Part shown: positions 1 to 6,167 of the stretch, one piece after another | Layout of the letters: the number at the start of each line of letters is the position of its first letter | Numbering within the stretch: the stretch's first letter is position 1 | DNA from: an uncultured archaeon | Lineage (GTDB): Archaea > Thermoproteota > Nitrososphaeria > Nitrososphaerales > CALBXV01 | Direction of reading: 5' to 3' | Length of the DNA: 6,568 nt | Assembly: GCA_937890045.1 (NCBI GenBank) | Contig: CALBXV010000328.1 | Coordinates: 1 to 6,568, forward strand | Program-made: the position numbers and the translations under genes | The notes under the pieces: model-generated | Told to the model about the DNA's origin: nothing | Database searches by the model: none | The model's input: the letters and a program-made list of their open reading frames with translations, nothing else

Positions 1-2417
1 GTATCATAATCTATATATTTTTCTAAATTAAATTCTTTTGGTAAAACGGATGAAACTGCAATTACATTCTCACCAATTCTATTGGGTTCTTTAAGATAAG
101 CAAATTTAATCTTATCTCCATCACGAATTAATTCATATTTATTTGTAAGTTTTTGTTCTTTTAAAAAATGATTATAAAGCAAAACACCTCTTACATGAAT
201 TGGCGTAGCTTTAACATAGATATCTTTTGAAGATTTATACTTATCAAGACCACGAACTGATCTCGGAAATGATATATCTGTAAAACTTAATTTTTTAAAC
301 ACATTACGATAATCATCAATACAATTTATTACTGTTTTTTCATCTGTAGTAATAATAGTTTTAATCAATGATTGTAAGTTATCCCGACACCATTCTGGTG
401 TTGAACTTCTTACACTTTCAAGTCCCATTATCTTTAACTTTGGTTCTTTGTAAGATACTCCCTCATTATTATAAACATTAAGAATATATCTTTTCTTTGC
501 TGTCCAGATACCCTTATCAGCAATTACTTCTCGCTCCATGAACATTTTCTGTTCAAAAGCATTTACATACGAATGAAGATTTTTATAACCTTGGTCAATA
601 TATGGTTGAATTTTATCCGTACAGATCGTATCCAAGAAGGTGATAATCTTTGAAGTCGATACTCTCTCTGGAAACACGCTAGTAACCAATTTGTCAAACG
701 TAATGTAAACGCTATCAGTGTCCGCCGCGATGACATAGTCAATACCCTTTGTTTTTAACAATTTATTAATATACATATTTATATGTTTTTCAATCCATCT
801 AATAGACAACTGACCAGACATGGTAATAGCTTCTGCTAAGTTAGGATCATAGTATAAAAAATATTGATTAGCACAAGCACCGTAAGCACTATTTAATAAT
901 ATTTTTTTAGACATTTGAATATTATTATAGGTAGATATATTATTAATTACTTTTTGTTTATTTTTATAATCACCACTTTCTAATTTTTGTTGTTCTTTTA
1001 ACAATTTCTTCTTATACACAACTCTATCATTATACATCTTCTCCATCAATTGTGGAAGAAAGCCTTGTTTATCATTTTTAAAATGAACACCATTAGGAGT
1101 CAATGTTATATTTTTTTCTTTAAGATAATCAGTATTTAGCTCTTGTTCTAATAATCCTTTAACTCCAATATTTTTGGAATTATCACAAACAGGACCTTTA
1201 TATAGAGTTTCAGGACTTATATTGTATTGTTGGATCAAATGAGGATACAAAGAATTTAAATCAAAACTTACAACCCATTCATGTAAACCAATATGTGGAT
1301 CCTTTACATAACCACCTTCAATACTTCGTGATTTACTTCCTTCTGGTTTGACTGGAATAGCTATTTTCTTTTCTTCGAGAAAGCGATAGATAATAGACTC
1401 CCAGGTTTTTACTGGAGAATATACATCCTCAAAGTTAATACCAGAATCATAGGCCATCGTAATAACCAAATCCATCAACTTCATTTTTTCATCAAGTTTC
1501 TTTACAATCTCAACATCTCTGATATTGTAATTGATGAACTTTTGATAATCTGTTTTGTATAACTCATAACCTGGAATTTCATTTTGATCTTTTCTCAATT
1601 CCAACTCAACCTTTCCAATATAATCTAACCGATATGATTCGCGAACTTTGTAAGTATATTTTTTATACAAATCAAGATAATCAATAATAGAAATACCAGT
1701 TATAAGATATGTTTGATTTTCTTGTCCTGCTATCCTTACATTTTTTTCAAATATATTCTTTATCGGTGATAGATATTTTGGTTCAAGACTAAGAACTTCA
1801 AGTCTATTAATAATATAAGGAATATCAAAAAACTTACAATTCCATCCTGTAACAATATCAGGCGTTGATTCTTTCCACCAATTCAAAAACATATTCATCA
1901 TCTCACGTTCATCATCTGCTTTAAAATAATTTATAGTTTTATCAGATTGATCAGGTATGTAATCACCAGTCCCAAAAACATAATACTTATCATCTATACT
2001 GTTATGGATTGTAATGGATGTTATAGCAGAATCTGCTGTACGGATATTCGGAAAGCCATTATCAATGGATGTTTCAATATCAAGATTGTATATTGTAATT
2101 TTAGAAGTATCCCATTGAATGTTAGGATATGTTTCTGTTATGTATTGAGATACATAATTACGATTACCATGAATAGAATAATTTACAGTACCATCATAAG
2201 AGTCAACAAATTCTCGGCAGTCTTTGATAGAACCGAAAGTATGTGACCCAAGTGGTTTATTATCTAAACTCTTGTAATCAGATTTTTCTTCTGGTGATGG
2301 GAGATATAAGGTTGGTTTGAAATTAGTATAACCAGAGTAACGCTCACCCTTATTATCTATTTCACGGGTATATATTCTATTTCCTACTCTAGTAACGTAT
2401 GTGTAGAATTTGCTCAT
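1..2417 (-). CDS. 43: Family-B replicative DNA polymerase, T4 gp43-like (3' end cut by window edge)
   Basis: This is the phage replicative DNA polymerase with 3'-5' proofreading. It reads without a stop for 805 codons from the ATG at 2417 to the left edge. The start [16 protein letters not shown] resembles the T4 gp43 N-terminus. Exonuclease motifs are intact: DIE at residues 113-115, GWNxxxFD ending at D198, and YNIRD with Y297 and D301. Polymerase motif A is DLNSLYP (D386), motif B is KILLNSAYG (K505, N509), and motif C is DTD (D566, D568), followed by a KKRY motif. All catalytic acids are present, so both activities should work. Alignment from memory to T4 gp43 (898 residues) suggests about 40 to 50 C-terminal residues are missing, including the sliding-clamp-binding tail. 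The start codon lies inside the end of the HNH gene, and only a weak A-rich purine stretch precedes it. The gene has no intron or frameshift in the visible part. Confidence 0.97.
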   Translation of the reverse strand, partial: MSKFYTYVTRVGNRIYTREIDNKGERYSGYTNFKPTLYLPSPEEKSDYKSLDNKPLGSHTFGSIKDCREFVDSYDGTVNYSIHGNRNYVSQYITETYPNIQWDTSKITIYNLDIETSIDNGFPNIRTADSAITSITIHNSIDDKYYVFGTGDYIPDQSDKTINYFKADDEREMMNMFLNWWKESTPDIVTGWNCKFFDIPYIINRLEVLSLEPKYLSPIKNIFEKNVRIAGQENQTYLITGISIIDYLDLYKKYTYKVRESYRLDYIGKVELELRKDQNEIPGYELYKTDYQKFINYNIRDVEIVKKLDEKMKLMDLVITMAYDSGINFEDVYSPVKTWESIIYRFLEEKKIAIPVKPEGSKSRSIEGGYVKDPHIGLHEWVVSFDLNSLYPHLIQQYNISPETLYKGPVCDNSKNIGVKGLLEQELNTDYLKEKNITLTPNGVHFKNDKQGFLPQLMEKMYNDRVVYKKKLLKEQQKLESGDYKNKQKVINNISTYNNIQMSKKILLNSAYGACANQYFLYYDPNLAEAITMSGQLSIRWIEKHINMYINKLLKTKGIDYVIAADTDSVYITFDKLVTSVFPERVSTSKIITFLDTICTDKIQPYIDQGYKNLHSYVNAFEQKMFMEREVIADKGIWTAKKRYILNVYNNEGVSYKEPKLKIMGLESVRSSTPEWCRDNLQSLIKTIITTDEKTVINCIDDYRNVFKKLSFTDISFPRSVRGLDKYKSSKDIYVKATPIHVRGVLLYNHFLKEQKLTNKYELIRDGDKIKFAYLKEPNRIGENVIAVSSVLPKEFNLEKYIDYD

Positions 2418-2853
2418 TATATAATTTATTACTCTTTTTTCTATTCTCACTCATTGGTAAATATTGTAAGTTGTAATGAATATGAAGCCCACCTTTATCT
2501 ATTGGATGGATATGGTCTACTTCATATCCTTCAGGACAATTTAGATATATTTCTTTTATCTTTTCTAAATCAACCCAAGGTGGTGTTTGTCGTTTTAGTC
2601 TAGCACGACGGTTAGCATTGTAATGAAGATACAATTTCGGGTGTTTATAATAATATTCTTTTTGGTATTCACAAAACTTATTTCTATTTTTAATTTGCCA
2701 TTTTCTATTGTTTGCTTTTAATTTTGTTTTGTTTTCAATTTGCCATTTGTTAGTGCGTATTGAAATACAAACAACGCAAGCCCCATTTGATTTATACCTT
2801 TCAGTATGACCGTATTTTCTACAAGGTGTTCCCTGATATGTCTTATTATTCAT
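2389..2853 (-). CDS. HNH homing-type endonuclease, 154 residues
   Basis: A probable free-standing homing endonuclease. The N-terminus carries a putative zinc finger, C11-x4-H16-x9-C26-x2-C29. Residues 36-80 hold three 15-residue basic repeats likely to contact DNA. The C-terminus holds the HNH nuclease core: VDHIHP (D113, H114), N128 in HYNLQYLP, and SEN (N137) before KKSNK. Similar Cys/His finger plus HNH proteins are common in marine T4-like phages (recalled, not searched). The gene sits directly upstream of gene 43, and its last 29 bases overlap the 43 start. Residues after about K143 extend past where such proteins usually end and are encoded by sequence running into 43, which suggests that the insertion joined here. 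There is no good ribosome site before the ATG, but a promoter abuts it. The nuclease family is clear; mobility and target are inferred. Confidence 0.9.
   Translation of the reverse strand: MNNKTYQGTPCRKYGHTERYKSNGACVVCISIRTNKWQIENKTKLKANNRKWQIKNRNKFCEYQKEYYYKHPKLYLHYNANRRARLKRQTPPWVDLEKIKEIYLNCPEGYEVDHIHPIDKGGLHIHYNLQYLPMSENRKKSNKLYNEQILHIRY
2614..2748 (-). repeat. Three 45-base (15-residue) tandem units inside the HNH gene
   Basis: The 12-base string AAATGGCAAATT (minus strand) occurs twice, at 2748-2737 and 2703-2692, exactly 45 bases apart. It encodes KWQI in both units, followed by E/K-N-K/R-x-K. A third, diverged unit (EYYYKHPK) follows in the same register. Such K/N-rich aromatic repeats between the zinc finger and the nuclease domain probably form repeated DNA-contact helices (inference). 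Confidence 0.6.
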
Positions 2854-2859
2854 ACTACT

Positions 2860-2888
2860 ATTATACCAAATTTAAAGTTAAAATACAA
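2860..2888 (-). promoter_or_regulatory. Sigma-70-like extended -10 promoter against the HNH start codon
   Basis: On the minus strand, TTGTAT (2888-2883) is followed after exactly 17 bases by a perfect TATAAT (2865-2860) preceded by TGG, the extended -10 element. The -35 matches consensus at only three of six positions. Only six bases separate the -10 from the HNH ATG at 2853, so transcription from it would start at about the A of the ATG, giving a leaderless HNH message or a messenger meant chiefly for gene 43. It fits the host-type (early/middle) promoter class better than the T4 late class. Confidence 0.55.
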
Positions 2889-2896
2889 GGAAAAAG

Positions 2897-3154
2897 CTAG
2901 GGCACTACAATACCACTACCAAAGGCTCTACTATACTCATTTACGATGGTTTTACTTGGAGTAGCTGTTGTCTGTATATTTTCATCTTTTATTGTAAATG
3001 ACTTATCTTCCGAATAAGGCATCCATGGTTGGAAAGCAATCTTTTCTTTATCCACTGGAATCATAACAACCGGATTAGTTATTGTATTTGTTTTTTCGTC
3101 ATACTCACCTATTAGTTCTTCACCATTTGTTAATTTTACTATTTTTACATTCAC
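2897..3154 (-). CDS. Internal-start product: Sm-like protein, 85 residues
   Basis: This is a nested product of the lipoprotein-fusion frame, starting at the GTG at 3154-3152 and sharing its stop. It begins MNVKIVKLTNGEELIG and ends FGSGIVVP, so it is a complete small domain with no signal peptide and would stay in the cytoplasm. The start is supported by AAAGGAG (3170-3164) nine bases upstream, much the best ribosome site near this gene, while the upstream ATG has none. Resemblance to Sm/LSm proteins rests on the leading strand-rich pattern with LTNGEEL and the NPVV strand and is an inference; if right, the protein may bind RNA. Neighbouring regA is also an RNA-binding regulator. Alternative reading: the ribosome site is a relic of two once separate genes and only the fusion is made now. 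Confidence 0.65.
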   Translation of the reverse strand: MNVKIVKLTNGEELIGEYDEKTNTITNPVVMIPVDKEKIAFQPWMPYSEDKSFTIKDENIQTTATPSKTIVNEYSRAFGSGIVVP

Positions 3155-3298
3155 GGGATCATACTCCTTTAAATCTACATTATTAATAATGTATTGAGAT
3201 GTTACATTACCTGTAACACCAATTAAATATGTTTCTAAACCAGCACAGCCGGATAGAAATATACTACCAATCAAAACACATTTACTTAAAAACATCAT
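2897..3298 (-). CDS. Lipoprotein leader fused to Sm-like domain, 133 residues
   Basis: Residues 1-18 form a lipoprotein signal: short start with K6, hydrophobic stretch 8-15, and lipobox L15-S-G-C18, so the mature protein would be attached by lipid at C18. Residues 19-46 resemble a small phage lipoprotein. From V49 on, the sequence changes character: VKIVKLTNGEELIGEY looks like the first strands of an Sm/LSm-like barrel, followed by NPVVMIP, a PWMPYSEDK segment and the ending FGSGIVVP. I recall this second part as a separate conserved small protein in marine T4-like phages (unverified). The two parts are joined in frame, but a strong ribosome site and GTG lie exactly at the join (see the entry at 2897-3154). 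The ATG at 3298 overlaps the end of regA by 17 bases and has no Shine-Dalgarno of its own, so it probably relies on translational coupling; the second Met at 3295 is equally possible. Function unknown. Confidence 0.75.
   Translation of the reverse strand: MMFLSKCVLIGSIFLSGCAGLETYLIGVTGNVTSQYIINNVDLKEYDPVNVKIVKLTNGEELIGEYDEKTNTITNPVVMIPVDKEKIAFQPWMPYSEDKSFTIKDENIQTTATPSKTIVNEYSRAFGSGIVVP
3164..3170 (-). promoter_or_regulatory. Internal Shine-Dalgarno AAAGGAG for the Sm-like start
   Basis: The minus strand reads AAAGGAG, then nine bases, then GTG at 3154. It encodes L43-K-E in the longer frame. An out-of-frame ATG lies right after it but stops after three codons, so GTG is the only sensible start. 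Confidence 0.7.
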
Positions 3299-3749
3299 CG
3301 CTTATTTCAGTGGCACTATTAGACTCCTTATTAGTAGTCCTCATACCAACATTTCCTATAGAATATTTAGCTTGTAAATCCCATTCTGATTTTTCACTGA
3401 ATGGTAAAATCTTCATTTGACGAATTGAAACTGTTGGTTGTGCTTTCTCAGGAGATATAATTTCAACCAAATCCCATTCGTGTAAAAGATTTACAACGGT
3501 ATTTCTTCGTTCAAGATCATTCTCGGAAAGGTTTGTTGGCTTACCATCAAGTGCAAACAATTCCTTGAAGTGAACTATATAATACTTACCTTGTTTGTGG
3601 AGTATGTGACAGGATTGATATAACTTCTTTTCCCTTCGTGAAGCTATCCCAATTCGTGTGAGGGTTTCTTTAACCTTCAGAAAGTCATCATCTTCTTTCA
3701 ACCTCACCTCAATCATATCTTCCATAGACCATTTAATAATATCAGTCAT
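3282..3749 (-). CDS. regA: RegA translational repressor, 155 residues
   Basis: RegA of T4 is an RNA-binding protein that blocks translation of many early messages, including its own and those of clamp-loader genes, by covering the start-codon region. Residues 12-133 match the T4 protein throughout: MIEVRLKEDDDFLKVKETL, LYQSCHILHKQGKYYIVHFKE, LDGKP, and a terminal W-x-L-x-x-KYSIGN. This core is 122 residues, the length of T4 RegA. Eleven extra residues precede it and 22 follow it. The start at 3749 is chosen because AAAGGA (3763-3758) lies eight bases upstream; Met12 would be the T4-equivalent start but has only a weak purine stretch. The C-terminal extension overlaps the start of the lipoprotein gene. 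Its position between 62 and 43 is the same as in T4. A TATAAATA box lies upstream. Confidence 0.95.
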   Translation of the reverse strand: MTDIIKWSMEDMIEVRLKEDDDFLKVKETLTRIGIASRREKKLYQSCHILHKQGKYYIVHFKELFALDGKPTNLSENDLERRNTVVNLLHEWDLVEIISPEKAQPTVSIRQMKILPFSEKSEWDLQAKYSIGNVGMRTTNKESNSATEISDDVFK

Positions 3750-3794
3750 TGTCCTATTCCTTTCAATTCAATAAATTTATAAAATCATTATATA

Positions 3795-3802
3795 TATTTA
3801 TA
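3795..3802 (-). promoter_or_regulatory. T4-type late promoter box TATAAATA before regA
   Basis: A perfect TATAAATA on the minus strand lies in the 56-base gap between 62 and regA, about 45 bases before the regA ATG. This is the consensus recognised by the T4 late sigma factor gp55, with no -35 needed. The gap is very AT-rich, so chance is possible; a TATAAT also overlaps just downstream and could serve host sigma-70 instead. Confidence 0.5.
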
Positions 3803-3805
3803 ATA

Positions 3806-4183
3806 TCAGGACATACCACCTTTATTCATCTTGCTCTTAATATATTCTATATCACCATCAGTGAGGACTGATAATACTGTTTCAGCTTTAGAATTACTAT
3901 ACTTGAAAAATTCTTTAACTAGTGCTAAATTCTCCAACTTCTTTCCTTTTATCCAGAACTTTCTTGGACGTTTCTTCTTCGGAATAATACTATGAAGAAA
4001 ATCATAATGTAATTTCTTTTCAACATCAGGATATCTATTCATCTCATTAATAATATGAATCAAGTCTGGTTGATATGATAATGAACGATTAATAAGAAAT
4101 ACCTTATAGTCTTTTCTTTGTTCAATATCAACATCATAACTTTCTTTTACCATCAAGTCATTCGCATATTCAAAGGGATTCAT
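3806..4183 (-). CDS. 62: Clamp-loader small subunit, T4 gp62-like, 125 residues
   Basis: In T4, gp62 joins four gp44 ATPase subunits to load the gp45 sliding clamp for gp43. Similarity to T4 gp62 is visible in order: KDYKVFLINRSLSYQPD (residues 24-40; T4 has KDYSKFMVENALSQFPE), an EMN at 47-49, LHYDFL at 58-63, and a basic PKKKRPRKFW stretch that parallels PRGKRYGKW in T4. At 125 residues it is shorter than T4 gp62 (187), lacking the N-terminal arm and part of the C-terminus, a size I associate with marine relatives. Its start is coupled to the gene upstream: the stop TAA and the ATG share one base, and a strong GAGGAGG (4194-4188) lies four bases upstream. The large subunit gp44 is not in the window. 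Confidence 0.88.
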   Translation of the reverse strand: MNPFEYANDLMVKESYDVDIEQRKDYKVFLINRSLSYQPDLIHIINEMNRYPDVEKKLHYDFLHSIIPKKKRPRKFWIKGKKLENLALVKEFFKYSNSKAETVLSVLTDGDIEYIKSKMNKGGMS

Positions 4184-4809
4184 TATTCCTCCTCATCAAG
4201 TGGTGGTGCATCAGCACGAAATTCTTTAAAGTGTGCAGTTAATGATTTATCATTAGGGTTCCATGCAATATTTTTCAAGTATGCTAAAGATGCTTTTTTC
4301 TTTTTTCTTATCCTTTTTGGTTTTGCAAATTCAGCTTCATTTCTTTTCAAAAACTCTCTTTCATTATATAAATCTTCCATCATTCTTCTTTGTTGATCTT
4401 CATAATAATCTTGTCTATGTCTATTCATCCTATCTTTAAATTCGTCTACTCTTTTATCCTTTTCTTCTTTTTCATCATCAGTTCGTTTTTCTTCTCTTTC
4501 TTTTCTTATTTTTGAGATATCGTTTTTCTTTTCATCATCTAAGTTATCCCACTGGTTCATCAAAACCTTATTCAAATTATGAAAAATACGATCATATAAA
4601 TCTTTATCCTCTATCGAAGCGGCTAAAGCTAAAACAAGTGAAAATGTTTTATTCAAATCTTCAATATCACCAACATATCCATCTTGATTATTTGCCATTT
4701 CACTACTAACAAGTTCAATAGTCCCATCAGTACGAACAATTAAAGCACTGTCATCACGATCTAACTTTAAATGTATTTTACCGTCACCCTCTGGTTTTAT
4801 TTCTTCCAT
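4183..4809 (-). CDS. Unrecognised charged protein, 208 residues, upstream of gene 62
   Basis: I do not recognise a named family. The N-terminus (IKPEGDGKIHLKLDRDDSAL, then VRTDGTIELV) looks strand-rich. Residues 46-88 (GDIEDLNKTFSLVLALAASI, then LYDRIFHNLNKVLMNQW) look like a small helical domain. Residues about 92-160 are a highly charged E/K/R/D stretch likely to form a long helix or coiled coil. A basic patch, KPKRIRKKKK, spans 163-172, and a WNPNDKSL segment precedes an acidic end, DEEE. There is no signal peptide or membrane segment. The start at 4809 has GAGGGGG (4824-4818) eight bases upstream and a TATAAATA box beyond. Its coupling to gene 62 and its place where T4 carries gene 44 suggest a replication or DNA-binding accessory role, but this is context only. 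Base composition matches its neighbours. Confidence 0.85.
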   Translation of the reverse strand: MEEIKPEGDGKIHLKLDRDDSALIVRTDGTIELVSSEMANNQDGYVGDIEDLNKTFSLVLALAASIEDKDLYDRIFHNLNKVLMNQWDNLDDEKKNDISKIRKEREEKRTDDEKEEKDKRVDEFKDRMNRHRQDYYEDQQRRMMEDLYNEREFLKRNEAEFAKPKRIRKKKKASLAYLKNIAWNPNDKSLTAHFKEFRADAPPLDEEE

Positions 4810-4830
4810 CAGTAATACCCCCTCATAATA

Positions 4831-4838
4831 TATTTATA
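4831..4838 (-). promoter_or_regulatory. T4-type late promoter box TATAAATA before the 208-residue gene
   Basis: A perfect TATAAATA on the minus strand fills most of the 32-base gap after dpdA, 21 bases before the next ATG. Initiation a few bases downstream would leave a short leader that still contains the GAGGGGG ribosome site, the typical layout of T4 late genes. It would give the 208-residue protein, 62 and genes beyond a late transcript separate from folE-dpdA. Confidence 0.55.
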
Positions 4839-4841
4839 CAT

Positions 4842-6164
4842 TTACAATCCGAGACCGTTCTGAATACCTCCTTCCCCACCATCATCTTTTTTAGATTTCA
4901 TTTCATTTTTAATATGAGTATCTAAAAATCTAACATTTAATTCACCTTCCCAATTTTTTTTAGGATTTTCAAATACTCTATCCAGGAAAAGAAGATTATC
5001 TGCTATCTTTTTAGGAAAAAACTCCTGATAAACCTCTGGTATACCACAATCTAATACACGCTGAACATTTTCAAGATAATCTAATTGAAGATATAAATTA
5101 TGAAACCCTATTGTAGTATTGTATTTTTTAAACACAATCGTTTCTTCTACTTTTTTAGTTTCTTTATTTTCTTTCATTTCATAATAATTAAAAAAACCAT
5201 AAACATCTTTAATATCAGAACATACGGGACAAGAACACGGAAGTTTAAAATCTTTGGCCATTTTTTTATAATCAAAATTACTCGACCAACTCATAGATTC
5301 CATACCACTACTTGTAACATACTTAGGTCGTAACATATAGTTACCATATACACATCCTCTATTCCATGCCGTTGAATCATAAGTAATTTGAACATCAATA
5401 TCATATTTATTCAATAACATTTGAAGATATTGAAAATATACCATACTTTCATTAGAGGTAACACCAAACACATGAAACCATTTACATTCTTCTCTGGCAA
5501 ATTCACCATGTTCAATCAAGAACAACATAGCAGGAACAATACGACCTAAATTACCTCTAGTTCCACCCAATCCCCAACCTTCAAACTTATATTTGGAAAT
5601 ATGTTTATACCAATTTTGTATTTCACTAATCTTACGACCTTGAAGAACATTTAAAATAGCACATTTACTGTTAGTTCTATTTTCATGATAATACTTAGCA
5701 GAATTAACAGATAAATCTAAACATTCTTGATAGTCTTTATAAGGTGAAACAGGTTTTCCATCTCGCATCATACCAAGAGAAAATGTTGGTCTATCTAATA
5801 TTGGAAATATATCACCATTCTTTTCACTCCATTCTAATGCAATTTTATCAGTATATATTTTATAATTTACTGTTTGTTGAGCTAATTGATATCCACCACT
5901 ATCAATAAAAACTGTTGCCTTATCTGCATTAATTTTACTTCTCAAATCATCACGTTTATATTGAACACCAGCAGACACCAACATATAATGTGCTGCTTCA
6001 AAATCTTTTCTATTATAGTATGAGTCAAAATCTTCATTATAAATCCTAAATGATTTCTTTTTATCATAATCAGGTTGATAAACTTCTCTAATATGTTTAT
6101 CATCATTTTCTAAAAAGGTCATTAGACCATCACTATAAGCTGGTATATAGATAGCATCTTTCAT
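4842..6164 (-). CDS. dpdA: DpdA-like 7-deazaguanine DNA transglycosylase (TGT fold), 440 residues
   Basis: A base-exchange enzyme of the queuine tRNA-ribosyltransferase fold; phage members (DpdA) swap guanine in DNA for a 7-deazaguanine such as preQ0. TGT landmarks appear in order: DSGGYQ at 88-93 (substrate aspartate D88), ILDRP at 122-126, NVLQG at 172-176 (TGT has IVQG), WGLGG at 197-201, FHVFGV at 230-235, and YDSTAWNRG with D263 where TGT has its nucleophile. The zinc site is complete: C310-x-C312-x2-C315 and H355 in FHNLYLQL. There is no PUA domain, and the C-terminus is a charged, glycine-rich tail. It follows folE after three bases, so the two are almost certainly co-transcribed. The ATG at 6164 has only a distant AAAGGGA. 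DNA rather than tRNA as substrate is inferred from the phage setting, the folE partner and the divergence from bacterial Tgt. Confidence 0.85.
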   Translation of the reverse strand: MKDAIYIPAYSDGLMTFLENDDKHIREVYQPDYDKKKSFRIYNEDFDSYYNRKDFEAAHYMLVSAGVQYKRDDLRSKINADKATVFIDSGGYQLAQQTVNYKIYTDKIALEWSEKNGDIFPILDRPTFSLGMMRDGKPVSPYKDYQECLDLSVNSAKYYHENRTNSKCAILNVLQGRKISEIQNWYKHISKYKFEGWGLGGTRGNLGRIVPAMLFLIEHGEFAREECKWFHVFGVTSNESMVYFQYLQMLLNKYDIDVQITYDSTAWNRGCVYGNYMLRPKYVTSSGMESMSWSSNFDYKKMAKDFKLPCSCPVCSDIKDVYGFFNYYEMKENKETKKVEETIVFKKYNTTIGFHNLYLQLDYLENVQRVLDCGIPEVYQEFFPKKIADNLLFLDRVFENPKKNWEGELNVRFLDTHIKNEMKSKKDDGGEGGIQNGLGL

Positions 6165-6167
6165 ATA

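Noticed and set aside
776..783. A third TATAAATA on the minus strand
   Set aside because: It is inside the coding sequence of gene 43 with no start codon in a useful position downstream; one such match is expected by chance at this base composition.
1947..2246. Open frame of 99 codons on the plus strand
   Set aside because: It lies wholly antisense to gene 43 inside the exonuclease domain, has no ribosome site and no recognisable protein pattern. The same holds for the plus-strand frames at 3229-3420, 4118-4396, 4512-4709, 5100-5333 and 6280-6480.
2389..2896. Group I intron carrying the HNH gene
   Set aside because: Gene 43 begins with a normal N-terminus after the HNH gene and regA and the lipoprotein gene are complete, so no gene is split. 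No intron core elements were seen.
2880..2900. Rho-independent terminator after the lipoprotein gene
   Set aside because: A short T-run (CTTTTT) follows the stop, but no G+C-rich stem precedes it. No convincing terminator hairpin was found anywhere in the window.
4842..6164. Ordinary bacterial tRNA-guanine transglycosylase (Tgt)
   Set aside because: Only the fold landmarks are shared. Sequence between them is very divergent, the tail is unusual, and the phage operon with folE fits DpdA better. Action on tRNA is not formally excluded.
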